Shown piece by piece: positions 16,928 through 24,465 of a stretch of 64,000 nt of DNA (its first letter is position 1; each line of letters begins with the position of its first letter). Under the pieces are notes generated by a model. That model was given only the letters and a program-made list of their open reading frames with translations, had not been told where the DNA came from and did no database searches. Origin of the DNA: Leucobacter edaphi (GTDB taxonomy: Bacteria > Actinomycetota > Actinomycetes > Actinomycetales > Microbacteriaceae); the NCBI RefSeq assembly GCF_016522535.1, contig NZ_JAEHOI010000002.1, forward strand, positions 248,001 through 312,000, read 5' to 3'. The translations under genes were made by a program, and so were the position numbers.

Positions 16928-18420
16928 GCGCGGGGCCCCGGGCGCGGGCGGAGTTTCCCGTGAGCCTCGACCGTTCGACGGGGGTGCCGCTGCCGGTGCA
17001 GCTCGCCGCCGCGCTGCGCGAGGCGATCGATGCGGCCACACTGCGCCCCGGCGAGGCCGTTCCGGCGACGCGGGAGCTGGCCAGGCGGCTCGGTATCGCG
17101 CGCGGGGTCGTCGTCGCGGCCTACGAGCAGCTCGTCGCCGAGGGATACCTCACCGCGGTGCACGGCCGCGGCACGGCGGTGAATCCCGCGCTCGCCGAGG
17201 CATGGTCCCGAGGGGATGCGGCGGACGCCCCGCTCGCGGGTCCTGACGGCTCGACGACGGGCCAGCCGCCGGCCGACGAGTCACGGCCGGGACCGCTCGC
17301 CCCGGGGATTCCGATCGCGGACACCGTGACGGGTCCCGCGTGGAGAGCCGCGTGGAAGGAATCGGCGAGCCGTCTCGCCGAGGTCGCCCCGCCGCTCGGC
17401 GATCCGGAACTCCGGGCCAGAATCGCCGAGCACCTCAGGCTCACCCGCGGCACCGCCCGCCCGGCGCGCGACGTGATCGTCACGGCGGGAACGCGCGACG
17501 GCCTCGGCCTGCTCATCGACGCGCTCGGCGGCGGCCGAGGACGCGAGTTCGTGATCGGCGTCGAGGATCCCGGCCTGCCCACCCTGCGCGGCGCGGCCGC
17601 GCGTCACGGCGCCCGCATCGTCGCGCTCCCCGCGGACGACGAGGGCCTCGACACCGCGAGACTTCCCGACGGCGTTCTCGACGCCGTGATCGTCACCCCG
17701 AGCCACCAGTACCCGCTCGGCGGATCTCTTCCGCTGCCGCGCCGACGCGAGCTCCTCAGCTGGGCGCACCGCACCGGCGTGATCGTGATCGAGGACGATT
17801 ACGACTCCGAATTGCGCTTTACGGGGTCGCCTTTGCCGGCGCTCGCCGCGCTCGATGATCCCGTCGACGGCTCGGTCGTGCTGCTCGGCACGTTCTCCCG
17901 CACGCTCTCGCCAGCGCTCTCCGCGGGCTTCCTGCTCGCGCCCGAGCGACTCCGCTCCCGGCTCGAACCGGTGCGCCGCGATCTCGGCGGCCCCGTGTCG
18001 AGCGTCGTGCAGGGAGCCCTCGCGCGGTACCTCGGAAGCGGGGAGCTCAGGCGCCACACGGCCCGCATGCTCCGCCGCTACGCCGCACGCCGCGACGCGG
18101 TCTCGGACGCCCTCGCGGGTGCGAGCGGGGTTCGGGTGCGTCCCATGGACGGGGGCCTGCACGCCGTCATCGAGCTCGTCGCGGGGGATCCGCGCACACG
18201 GGCGCTGCGCGAGGCCGCGCTCCTCTCGGGAGTCGCCGAGGAGGGCCTTGGCGCCGAGGGGCTCGGCGGCTACTGGCAGCACGATGGTGCGCACACCGCG
18301 ATGCGCGGCCTGGTGCTGGGCATCGGAGGCTCGGACGACGCCGAGTTCGTTCGCGCGCTCGGGCGACTGCGCGATCTTATCGACGCCGCGGCGCGGATCG
18401 AGGAGACTCCGAGTCGGTGA
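16924..18420 (+). CDS. MocR/PdxR-like regulator lacking the PLP-binding lysine
   Basis: A 498-aa GntR-type winged helix (residues about 15-80, PATRELARRLGIARGVV) fused to a type I aminotransferase-like domain (about 130-490). The domain keeps TPSHQYPLG and EDDYDSELRF. The Schiff-base lysine, expected in GTFSK, is Arg326 (GTFSRTLSPAL; codon CGC at 17899-17901). Canonical MocR proteins sense ligands through covalent PLP, so this one probably does not form the internal aldimine. Homologues control vitamin B6, GABA or ectoine genes. It overlaps DUF488 at its 3' end by 44 bp and is coupled to the methyltransferase. Confidence 0.88.
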   Translation: MSAGPRARAEFPVSLDRSTGVPLPVQLAAALREAIDAATLRPGEAVPATRELARRLGIARGVVVAAYEQLVAEGYLTAVHGRGTAVNPALAEAWSRGDAADAPLAGPDGSTTGQPPADESRPGPLAPGIPIADTVTGPAWRAAWKESASRLAEVAPPLGDPELRARIAEHLRLTRGTARPARDVIVTAGTRDGLGLLIDALGGGRGREFVIGVEDPGLPTLRGAAARHGARIVALPADDEGLDTARLPDGVLDAVIVTPSHQYPLGGSLPLPRRRELLSWAHRTGVIVIEDDYDSELRFTGSPLPALAALDDPVDGSVVLLGTFSRTLSPALSAGFLLAPERLRSRLEPVRRDLGGPVSSVVQGALARYLGSGELRRHTARMLRRYAARRDAVSDALAGASGVRVRPMDGGLHAVIELVAGDPRTRALREAALLSGVAEEGLGAEGLGGYWQHDGAHTAMRGLVLGIGGSDDAEFVRALGRLRDLIDAAARIEETPSR

Positions 18421-18790
18421 GCCGCTCGAGCAGCAGCGCTCGGATCACCGGGACGTGACTGCGCTCGATGATCTTCGAGGCGGTGAGCAGGACGACCGCG
18501 TCGGCCTTCCGCACGAACGCGAGCAGTTCGGCGAACGCGACGGCCTGCTGGCCGGACTCGAGCTCCGCGCGCAGCGCTGCGGCGAGGAGTTCCCTGCCCG
18601 CGGCGGTGTCGGTCGCACCGGGTTCGTGCCAGCGATGCCGGAGCTCGGTGCTCGGCGTCGCCTCCTTCGCCCACAGGTCGAGATCGGCGCGCTCCTTCGA
18701 AACGCCGCGCGGCCAGAGGCGGTCGACGAGGACGCGCTGACCGGCGCCGGGATCCGGGGACTCATAGACCCGCTCCATCGAGATGTCCAT
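18377..18790 (-). CDS. DUF488 family protein
   Basis: A 137-aa DUF488 protein, recognised by RVLVDRLWPRGVSKE and by the C-terminal VVLLTASK segment. It is a small cytosolic protein of unknown biochemical role, common in bacteria. The C-terminus is Arg/Ser-rich. Its 3' end is antisense to the last 44 bp of mocR. AAGACT lies 6 nt before the ATG, a weak version of the window's leaderless pattern. Confidence 0.85.
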   Translation of the reverse strand: MDISMERVYESPDPGAGQRVLVDRLWPRGVSKERADLDLWAKEATPSTELRHRWHEPGATDTAAGRELLAAALRAELESGQQAVAFAELLAFVRKADAVVLLTASKIIERSHVPVIRALLLERLTDSESPRSAPRRR

Positions 18791-18848
18791 CGCCCCAGTC
18801 TTGTCGAGGGCTGTCCTGAAGGGAAGCCCCGATTCGGGGCCCGATGGA

Positions 18849-18854
18849 TAGAAT
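18849..18854 (+). promoter_or_regulatory. dtxR-family gene -10 element (leaderless start)
   Basis: TAGAAT, 7 nt before the GTG at 18862. It overlaps the alternative ATG at 18844, which would therefore lie upstream of the transcription start. Confidence 0.65.
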
Positions 18855-18861
18855 CAACCGT

Positions 18862-19566
18862 GTGAGTGTCGACGATTTATCCCCGAGCATGCAGAACTAC
18901 CTCAAGGTCATCTGGGGCCTGCAGGAGTGGTCGGACGTGCCCGTCTCGAACTCGGCGATCGCCGAGTCCGCAGGGGTTCGTCTCTCGACCGTCTCCGACG
19001 CGCTCCGCAAGCTCGCCGACCTGGAGCTCATCGGTCACGCCCGCTACGGCAGCGTGACCCTCACCGATGCCGGGCGCGAGAACGCCGTGTCGATGATCCG
19101 TCGTCACCGCCTCCTCGAGACCTTCCTCGTGCGCAACCTCGACTACGAGTGGGACGAGGTGCACGACGAGGCCGACCGGCTCGAACACGCCGTCTCCGAT
19201 GAACTCATCGACCGGATCGACCGCGTCCTCGGCTTCCCGACGCGCGACCCGCACGGCGACCCGATCCCGAGCGCAGACGGCCGGGTGCACCGGCCCGACG
19301 CCGTCACCCTCGCCGTGGTCCCCTCGCCGTGCTCCGCCCGCGTCGAGCGCATCTCCGATTCGAACACGGAGATGCTGCAGTACTTCGCCAGCAAGGGGCT
19401 GGTGGTGGACGCCGAGCTCGAGGTGCTCCCCGCCGAGCCGTACTCGGAGACGGTCACGGTGCGCATCGCAGCAACGAACGAGGTCGTGAGCCTCGGGGCG
19501 GCAGCGGCATCGTCCGTGTGGGTCTCCTCGGGCGCTGCGGTCGCAGACGCGCCCGCTCGGGCCTGA
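18862..19566 (+). CDS. DtxR/IdeR/MntR-family metalloregulator
   Basis: A 234-aa metal-dependent repressor. The winged helix-turn-helix is at residues about 5-65 (SPSMQNYLKVIWGLQEW, RLSTVSDALRKLADL). The metal-binding dimerisation domain follows (RRHRLLETFLVRNLDYEWDEVHDEAD, EHAVSD), and a C-terminal FeoA/SH3-like domain begins near residue 145. Length and the presence of domain 3 fit iron (IdeR) or manganese (MntR) sensors; the sequence alone does not decide which. The start is set at GTG 18862 by the TAGAAT element. No 19-bp DtxR operator was recognised in the window. Confidence 0.88.
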   Translation: MSVDDLSPSMQNYLKVIWGLQEWSDVPVSNSAIAESAGVRLSTVSDALRKLADLELIGHARYGSVTLTDAGRENAVSMIRRHRLLETFLVRNLDYEWDEVHDEADRLEHAVSDELIDRIDRVLGFPTRDPHGDPIPSADGRVHRPDAVTLAVVPSPCSARVERISDSNTEMLQYFASKGLVVDAELEVLPAEPYSETVTVRIAATNEVVSLGAAAASSVWVSSGAAVADAPARA

Positions 19567-19595
19567 CGCAGGACACGATTCGAGATCCTTGCGTC
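19565..19595 (+). terminator. Weak hairpin after the dtxR-family gene
   Basis: GACGCAGGA (19565-19573) pairs with TCCTTGCGTC (19586-19595) with one bulge, overlapping the stop codon. Confidence 0.45.
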
Positions 19596-19642
19596 ACGCA
19601 CGGCTCCGATAGGGGATAATCGAAGTGGCCCGCAAAGGGCTC

Positions 19643-19650
19643 GAGAGGAG
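19643..19650 (+). promoter_or_regulatory. Ribosome site deciding the start at 19655
   Basis: GAGAGGAG, 4 nt before GTG 19655. It favours this start over the in-frame GTG at 19625, which lies only 4 nt past the GATAAT -10-like hexamer (19615-19620). Confidence 0.6.
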
Positions 19651-19654
19651 TGCG

Positions 19655-20308
19655 GTGTTCGGCTGGTTCAAGAAGAAGAGTCGCGCGAAGCCGCGCCCTG
19701 CGCGCCGGCTCCCGCGACGCGTGCTCGCGCCCGTCGAGGAGATCGTCGAGCAGGGACTTCTCGTTGCCGAGGTCGCCGTGCGGATGAGCGTCAAGAACGC
19801 CATCATCATGAACGCGCTGAAGAAGCGCGTTGCCTACGACGCCGGTCAGATCGTCGACATGGTGCAATCGGCAACCGAGGAGCTCGCGGCTGAGCGCGAA
19901 CGCGATGCCAGGCACATCTCGCGGATGCGCAATGAGATCCGCGACACCGGCCGCAGCTCGTGGAGCGAATCCGACTACGGCAACGACGACAATCGCACCC
20001 TGCGCCACCGCCAGGAGGTGTACGAGCGCGTTGCCGAGGAGCTCCGTAAGCGCGCGGACGATCCGGAATACCTGCAGGAGACGGCGACCCGCTCGCGCAA
20101 CCTCGCGTGGGACGAGATCGGCGGCTCACTCGCCGACCGGGCCACGCACCCGTACTACAGCGGGGGCGACTCGGACGAGTATCGCGAGGCGAGGGACGAG
20201 CGGATCCAGCAGCTCATCGAGAAGGACCTCACCTCGCTCATTCAGAAGCAGGATCCGAAACCGCAGAAGACGCGCCGCTTCCTGAAGAAGGATCGCGACG
20301 ACTCCTGA
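19655..20308 (+). CDS. Charged helical protein, unknown function
   Basis: A 217-aa hydrophilic protein starting MFGWFKKKSR, with a basic N-terminus (residues 1-30) and long charged alpha-helices. Residues about 75-150 are rich in Glu and Arg and could form coiled coil. The basic C-terminus is RRFLKKDRDD. There is no signal peptide or membrane segment. Similar actinobacterial proteins exist to my recollection, without a defined role. The start is chosen by the GAGAGGAG site. It follows the DtxR gene but has its own -10-like GATAAT. Confidence 0.7.
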   Translation: MFGWFKKKSRAKPRPARRLPRRVLAPVEEIVEQGLLVAEVAVRMSVKNAIIMNALKKRVAYDAGQIVDMVQSATEELAAERERDARHISRMRNEIRDTGRSSWSESDYGNDDNRTLRHRQEVYERVAEELRKRADDPEYLQETATRSRNLAWDEIGGSLADRATHPYYSGGDSDEYREARDERIQQLIEKDLTSLIQKQDPKPQKTRRFLKKDRDDS

Positions 20309-20313
20309 GCCGC

Positions 20314-20355
20314 GGCTCGAGTCGCCTGCGTCGAGGCTCGAGTGGCCTGCGCCGA
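20314..20355. repeat. 21-bp tandem duplication
   Basis: GGCTCGAGTCGCCTGCGTCGA at 20314-20334 and again at 20335-20355 with two changes, 6 bp after the preceding stop. Confidence 0.8.
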
Positions 20356-20364
20356 GGCAGCGCC

Positions 20365-20688
20365 TCAGTCGGAGGCGAGCTCGGGGTGCCTGGCGAGGTA
20401 TCCCTCGATGAACCAGCAGGACGCGAGGATCCGGCGACCCTTCGCGGCGTCGCCCGTGAGCGCGTGACGGGCGAGCAGCCCGGAGAGGCCGGAGCCGCGC
20501 AGCTCCGGGACCACGACCGTGTGATCGAAGTCGATCGCGTCGTCGCCGATGAGTGAGTAGTGCGCCTCGCCGACGAGCCTCGCGTCGTCGCCCTCACCCG
20601 TGATCACCGCGTATCGCGACTTCTCCGGTTCGTGCACGATCCGGAAACCGTCCGCCGCCGCCTGCTGCTCATCCGCGTATCTGGCCAT
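20365..20688 (-). CDS. Small GNAT-like N-acetyltransferase (YjdJ type)
   Basis: A 107-aa single-domain protein of the Gcn5-related acetyltransferase superfamily, short YidJ/YjdJ group. The acetyl-CoA pyrophosphate loop is visible as VVPELRGSGLSGLLARHAL, followed by GRRILASCWFIEGYLARHPE, where the Cys is typical of this group. It acts in the cytosol; the substrate is unknown. The ATG is 6 nt after TAGGCT on the minus strand, so it is probably leaderless. Confidence 0.85.
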   Translation of the reverse strand: MARYADEQQAAADGFRIVHEPEKSRYAVITGEGDDARLVGEAHYSLIGDDAIDFDHTVVVPELRGSGLSGLLARHALTGDAAKGRRILASCWFIEGYLARHPELASD

Positions 20689-20694
20689 GCGCTC

Positions 20695-20700
20695 AGCCTA
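20695..20700 (-). promoter_or_regulatory. GNAT gene -10 element (leaderless start)
   Basis: TAGGCT on the minus strand ending 6 nt before the ATG at 20688. Confidence 0.6.
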
Positions 20701-20753
20701 TGCCGAGCGCGCGGATCGCGGAACCGTGCGCGACGGATCCATCCAGCGGTGGC

Positions 20754-20759
20754 TACCCT
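20754..20759 (+). promoter_or_regulatory. Lipoprotein gene -10 element (leaderless start)
   Basis: TACCCT ending 6 nt before the GTG at 20766. Confidence 0.55.
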
Positions 20760-20765
20760 GATGGG

Positions 20766-21374
20766 GTGACCTTCGGAACCCGATCCCGGCCGCGAGCCGC
20801 GCTCCCGCTCCTCGCGGCGGGCGCAGCGCTCGCCCTCCCGCTCGCCGGCTGCTCCGCCGGCCCGGCCGCGCCGCCCGAGCCCAGGAAGCTCAGCGCGAGC
20901 CAGGCCGGAGGCGCCTATCTGGATGCGGTCTGTCCCGTGAACGCGGCCTGGGATGAGGCCGACGTGCAGATCGACCGGCTGCGCCTCGCGCTCGAGCGGG
21001 GCGACGGCAGCCCGGAGGCGGCGCAGCGCGCACTCGTGAGCGCCGGGACGGCGAGCGCCACGGCGGCGAAGCGCCTCGATCCCGCGGTGTCCGAGTGGCC
21101 GGAAGCGGCCGCACCCGCCGTCGAGAACGTGCGTCAGACCCTGATCGAGGATGAGCGGCAGGCCGCACGGGTCGCGAAGCTCTCGGCCGAAGAACTCGCG
21201 AACTACACCTGGAAGGGCGCCGAGGAGTCCGGGAAGGCCGCCGCCGCGGCGCGGAAGGCGCTCGCGCTCCCGGACGATCCCGCGTTCGCGTGCTCCGAGT
21301 GGGAGGCCCAGGGGCAGAAACAGGGGTCGAAACCGGGGCAGAAGGACGAGCGGGAGCAGCCGAGCGATGGCTGA
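20766..21374 (+). CDS. Putative lipoprotein, unknown function
   Basis: A 202-aa exported protein. A type II signal peptide spans residues 1-28 (positively charged RSRPR, then a hydrophobic core), and lipobox LAGC places the lipidated Cys at residue 29. The mature part is Ala/Glu-rich and helical, with Cys residues in DAVCPVNAAW and FACSEW that could pair outside the membrane. The Gln/Lys/Gly-rich tail is probably disordered. The GTG 20766 start is favoured by the signal peptide and the TACCCT element. Its stop overlaps the next gene by 8 bp. Confidence 0.78.
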   Translation: MTFGTRSRPRAALPLLAAGAALALPLAGCSAGPAAPPEPRKLSASQAGGAYLDAVCPVNAAWDEADVQIDRLRLALERGDGSPEAAQRALVSAGTASATAAKRLDPAVSEWPEAAAPAVENVRQTLIEDERQAARVAKLSAEELANYTWKGAEESGKAAAAARKALALPDDPAFACSEWEAQGQKQGSKPGQKDEREQPSDG

Positions 21375-23019
21375 GGCGAACGCGTTCCGAGCGGCAGCCC
21401 GAGCGGTGCGCGCGGCCGCCCGCGAGGGAAATCAACTGCTCTCCGGCGGTGTCTCGGAGGTCCGCGTCAGCGACCCGGAGATCGCCCGGTCCCTCCGCGG
21501 GATCCTCACCGCCTGCGGCGTCCGGCTGGCGCAGGACGGCGCGACCGGGCGGATGGCGCGGGACGGCGCGACCGAGAACGCCGAGAACGGGCCGGACCGG
21601 CCGGGTTTCGTGTTCGTCGACGATGTCGCGGCGGTCCCGGACTCCGCGATCGCCGCCGCGGCGCAGGCCCGCGGGCTCCCGCCGGTATACGCCGATCCCG
21701 CGGGACACTCGCGGTCCTCCCGCGCGGCCGACGCCGAGTCGCGGATCGCGTGGGCCGCCGCGGGGATGCCGGCGACCGCGGCGCTCGCCGCCCGGCTGCT
21801 GGCCGCCTCTGCCCGCGATCGTCCGCGGCTCGCGGTGAGCCTCGTGCTGGAGCCCAAGACGGCCGCGTTCGCGCGCACGCTCGCGGACTCGGGCTGCGAG
21901 GTCGCGGTGTTCGGCGCGGTCTCGGAGACGGATCCCTCCGTCGCTACGGCGCTCGAGCTCGGCGGGGGCGTCGCGGTGTTCGCGCCGACGGCTCCCGTCG
22001 ACCAGGAGGACGCGGGGCGCGTGGACGCCGCGAACGCGGCCGCGATCCTGGACTGGGCGCCTGAACTCCTGATCGACGACGGATCCCACCTCCTTCGGCT
22101 CGCCCACACGGAGCGGAACGGGGCGCTTGACGCGCTCCGCGGGGCGGCGGAGGAGACGACGAGCGGCGTCCGCCCGCTCGTGGAAATGGTGGCGGAGGGA
22201 TCGCTCGCGATCCCCGTGATCGCCGTCAATGACGCGCGAACGAAGACGGGCTTCGACAACCGGATCGGCACGGGGCAGACGTGCGTGACCGCGATCCTCG
22301 ATCTGCTCGACCCGCCTGCCGCGGCGGGGACCGATCCCCGCCAGCGGGCCGTCGGGGCCGCGGGGGAGGCGTGGACCGTGATCGGCTACGGGCCTGTGGG
22401 CGAGGGCGTCGCGCGCTTCGCCGCGGCGTTCGGCGCGCGCGTGCGCGTCGTCGAGCGGGATCCGGTGCGGGCGCTCGCGGCGCACCTGGACGGGCACGCG
22501 GCGGTCTCGCTCCGGGAGGGGCTCGCCGGTGCGGACGTGGTCGTGAGCGCGACGGGGGTCTGGCACACGCTCACCGCCGAGCACTTCGCGGCGCTCGCCC
22601 CCGGCACCGCGGTGGCGGTGGCCGGCGGCATCGACGACGAACTCGCGCTCGGGACGCTGCGGACACTGGGGTGGACGGAGCGTCGACTCGGCGAAGATCG
22701 CTCCGAGTGGATCGCCCCGGGTGAGGCGTCCGGACCGATCGTGCTCGCGGATGGCGGCGGCGTCAATTACACGGCGGGGGAGGGAAACCCCGTCGAGATC
22801 ATGGACCTCTCCTTCGCAACGCAGCTCGCGGCCCTGATCCGACTCATTTCCGAGGATCTTCCCGCGGGCGTGCACACCGTCTCGGCCGCGGACGAGGCGG
22901 CCGTTGCCCGGGCCTCCCTCGCGGCCCGCGGCGCGGAGGCCGAAGCCGAGGTGGAAAGCGCTCGGCCGGGCGGCGCGGCGCAGCACTGGCGCACGCACCG
23001 GTACGGGAGCCGGGCCTAG
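21367..23019 (+). CDS. Divergent S-adenosylhomocysteinase-like protein
   Basis: A 550-aa AdoHcyase-fold protein, most like the Thermotoga/archaeal type: RIAWAAAGMP, LEPKTA (161-166), EETTSG (262-267), VNDARTKTGFDN (Lys293, Asp297, Asn298), NAD-binding GYGPVGEG (340-347) and NPVEIMDLSFATQ. Three histidines conserved in true SAH hydrolases are replaced by my alignment: the His before LE.KTA is Val160, GHFD is GGID (420-423), and GHP is GNP (473-475). The KPDHYRY-type C-terminus is missing. About 120 extra N-terminal residues of unknown fold precede the core. It overlaps the lipoprotein gene and directly precedes a nucleoside deaminase. Canonical SAH hydrolysis is doubtful. Confidence 0.8.
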   Translation: MAEANAFRAAARAVRAAAREGNQLLSGGVSEVRVSDPEIARSLRGILTACGVRLAQDGATGRMARDGATENAENGPDRPGFVFVDDVAAVPDSAIAAAAQARGLPPVYADPAGHSRSSRAADAESRIAWAAAGMPATAALAARLLAASARDRPRLAVSLVLEPKTAAFARTLADSGCEVAVFGAVSETDPSVATALELGGGVAVFAPTAPVDQEDAGRVDAANAAAILDWAPELLIDDGSHLLRLAHTERNGALDALRGAAEETTSGVRPLVEMVAEGSLAIPVIAVNDARTKTGFDNRIGTGQTCVTAILDLLDPPAAAGTDPRQRAVGAAGEAWTVIGYGPVGEGVARFAAAFGARVRVVERDPVRALAAHLDGHAAVSLREGLAGADVVVSATGVWHTLTAEHFAALAPGTAVAVAGGIDDELALGTLRTLGWTERRLGEDRSEWIAPGEASGPIVLADGGGVNYTAGEGNPVEIMDLSFATQLAALIRLISEDLPAGVHTVSAADEAAVARASLAARGAEAEAEVESARPGGAAQHWRTHRYGSRA

Positions 23020-23022
23020 ACT
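23017..23022 (+). promoter_or_regulatory. Deaminase -10 element inside the upstream stop
   Basis: TAGACT ends 6 nt before the GTG at 23029; its TAG is also the stop codon of the SAHH-like gene. The deaminase can therefore have its own leaderless transcript besides readthrough. Confidence 0.55.
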
Positions 23023-23028
23023 CGACGG

Positions 23029-24342
23029 GTGATCACTCCCTCCGAAACCGTCGTCTACAGCGCGTCCCTCGTCTTCCCGGTGACGAGTCCCCGAATCGAG
23101 GACGGGGCGGTGGCGGTCCGCGACGGCCGGATCCTGCACGTGGGGGATCGCCGCTGGGTGCTCGAGGCCCTCTCGGCGCGCGGATCGGCGTTCCGGGAGG
23201 AGCGCTGGGACGGGGTGATCGCCCCGGGGCTCGTGAACGCGCACACGCACCTGCAGTACACGCACATGTCCGAGGTCGCTGCGCGCGACTACACGGGCTT
23301 CGACGACTGGGGTGACGCCTTCGACGTCGTCTACGAGCGCGGACCGCACGACTGGGCGGCCGCGGCCGCCGAGGGCGCCGCGCTCAGCATCGCGGCGGGC
23401 GTGACGGCAGCGGCCGACGTGGTCACCGACCGCGAGGCGATCGGGGCGCTGCACGATGCCGGCCTCCACGGCATCTCCTACTGGGAGGTCTACGGCAAGA
23501 GCAACGCCGACTGGGACGAGCGGGCGCGCGACGAGGTGCGGGCCCAGATCCGGAGCATCCCCTCGCCTCCCGGCGCGGGCGTATCGCCCCACGCCCCCTA
23601 CTCGCTCGAGGTGCAGCCGCTGCTTGAGCTTCCCGACATCGTGCGCGAGGAGGGGCTGCGACTGCATATCCACCTCGCCGAGGCGCACATGGAGCGCGAG
23701 TTCGACGGCATCGACGGCTACGCGGGGCCTGCCGGCCACGGCGAATGGCCCGAACTCGGGGCCGACAGCTTCCGCGCGCTCCGTTCCCACGGCATCGGAG
23801 TGTCTTCCACGCAGTTCGTCGACCACCTCGGCGTGCTCGGCCCCGACTGCCACATCGCGCACGGCGTGTATGTGAGCGCGGAGGATCGGGCGCTGCTGCG
23901 CACGCGCGGCACGAGCGTGGCCCTCTGCCCGCGGTCCAACGCCGTGATCGGCCTCGACATGCCGCCCGTCGCCGCGTACCTGCGCGAGGGGAACCCCATC
24001 GCCGTTGGGACGGACTCGCTCTCCTCATCGCCCTCCCTCGACCTGCTCGCGGACGTCGCTGTGCTCTACCGCGTGGCTCGCGAACAGGGATATCGCGGCG
24101 ATGATCTGCACCAGCGCCTGTTTGTCGCCGCGACCCTCGGAGGCGCCACCGCGCTCGGCCTGCACGTGGGGAAGGAACGGATCGGCCAGCTCGGCGTCGG
24201 AGCGGTCGCCGATCTCGCGATGTTCGAGGTCGACTCCCGGGACCCGGACGTCGCGCTCGCGACGCTCGTCGAGGACGGCGCTGGCCGTGCCCGCCGCACG
24301 ATCATCGGCGGGACCGAACGGTTCTCCACAGGCACCGCCTGA
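23029..24342 (+). CDS. Amidohydrolase, putative adenosine-derivative deaminase
   Basis: A 437-aa metal-dependent amidohydrolase of the AtzA/TrzN/MtaD group. Metal ligands are in NAHTHLQ (His72, His74), HIHLAEAHMERE (with the catalytic Glu), the downstream DCHIAHG (His) and GTDSLSSS (Asp). The group includes SAH/5'-methylthioadenosine and aminofutalosine deaminases. The block GLVNAHTHLQYT resembles these more than cytosine deaminase. Its position 9 bp after a SAHH-like gene suggests an adenosine-containing substrate such as SAH. No menaquinone futalosine genes are in the window. Confidence 0.82.
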   Translation: MITPSETVVYSASLVFPVTSPRIEDGAVAVRDGRILHVGDRRWVLEALSARGSAFREERWDGVIAPGLVNAHTHLQYTHMSEVAARDYTGFDDWGDAFDVVYERGPHDWAAAAAEGAALSIAAGVTAAADVVTDREAIGALHDAGLHGISYWEVYGKSNADWDERARDEVRAQIRSIPSPPGAGVSPHAPYSLEVQPLLELPDIVREEGLRLHIHLAEAHMEREFDGIDGYAGPAGHGEWPELGADSFRALRSHGIGVSSTQFVDHLGVLGPDCHIAHGVYVSAEDRALLRTRGTSVALCPRSNAVIGLDMPPVAAYLREGNPIAVGTDSLSSSPSLDLLADVAVLYRVAREQGYRGDDLHQRLFVAATLGGATALGLHVGKERIGQLGVGAVADLAMFEVDSRDPDVALATLVEDGAGRARRTIIGGTERFSTGTA

Positions 24343-24405
24343 TGCCCGGCCCGGCGCGTGCGTCCCCAGATGACGACGCGCCGCTGCGGAGAGGGCCGCG
24401 ATCCG

Positions 24406-24411
24406 TAGAAT
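24406..24411 (+). promoter_or_regulatory. -10 element upstream of the amino-acid ABC operon
   Basis: TAGAAT, 6 nt before an in-frame GTG at 24418. The ABC-binding-protein ATG at 24466 has its own TAGGAG site (24455-24460), so two starts are possible from one transcript. Confidence 0.55.
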
Positions 24412-24465
24412 GAACCCGTGCGCCGGCGCAGCCCGGCGCGGACACCACCGTCACTAGGAGCCTCA

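Noticed and set aside
20890-23862. 990-codon open frame on the minus strand
   Set aside because: It runs antisense across the SAHH-like and deaminase genes, is rich in Arg/Gly/His/Asp, and has no family resemblance. Such frames are expected opposite GC-rich genes.
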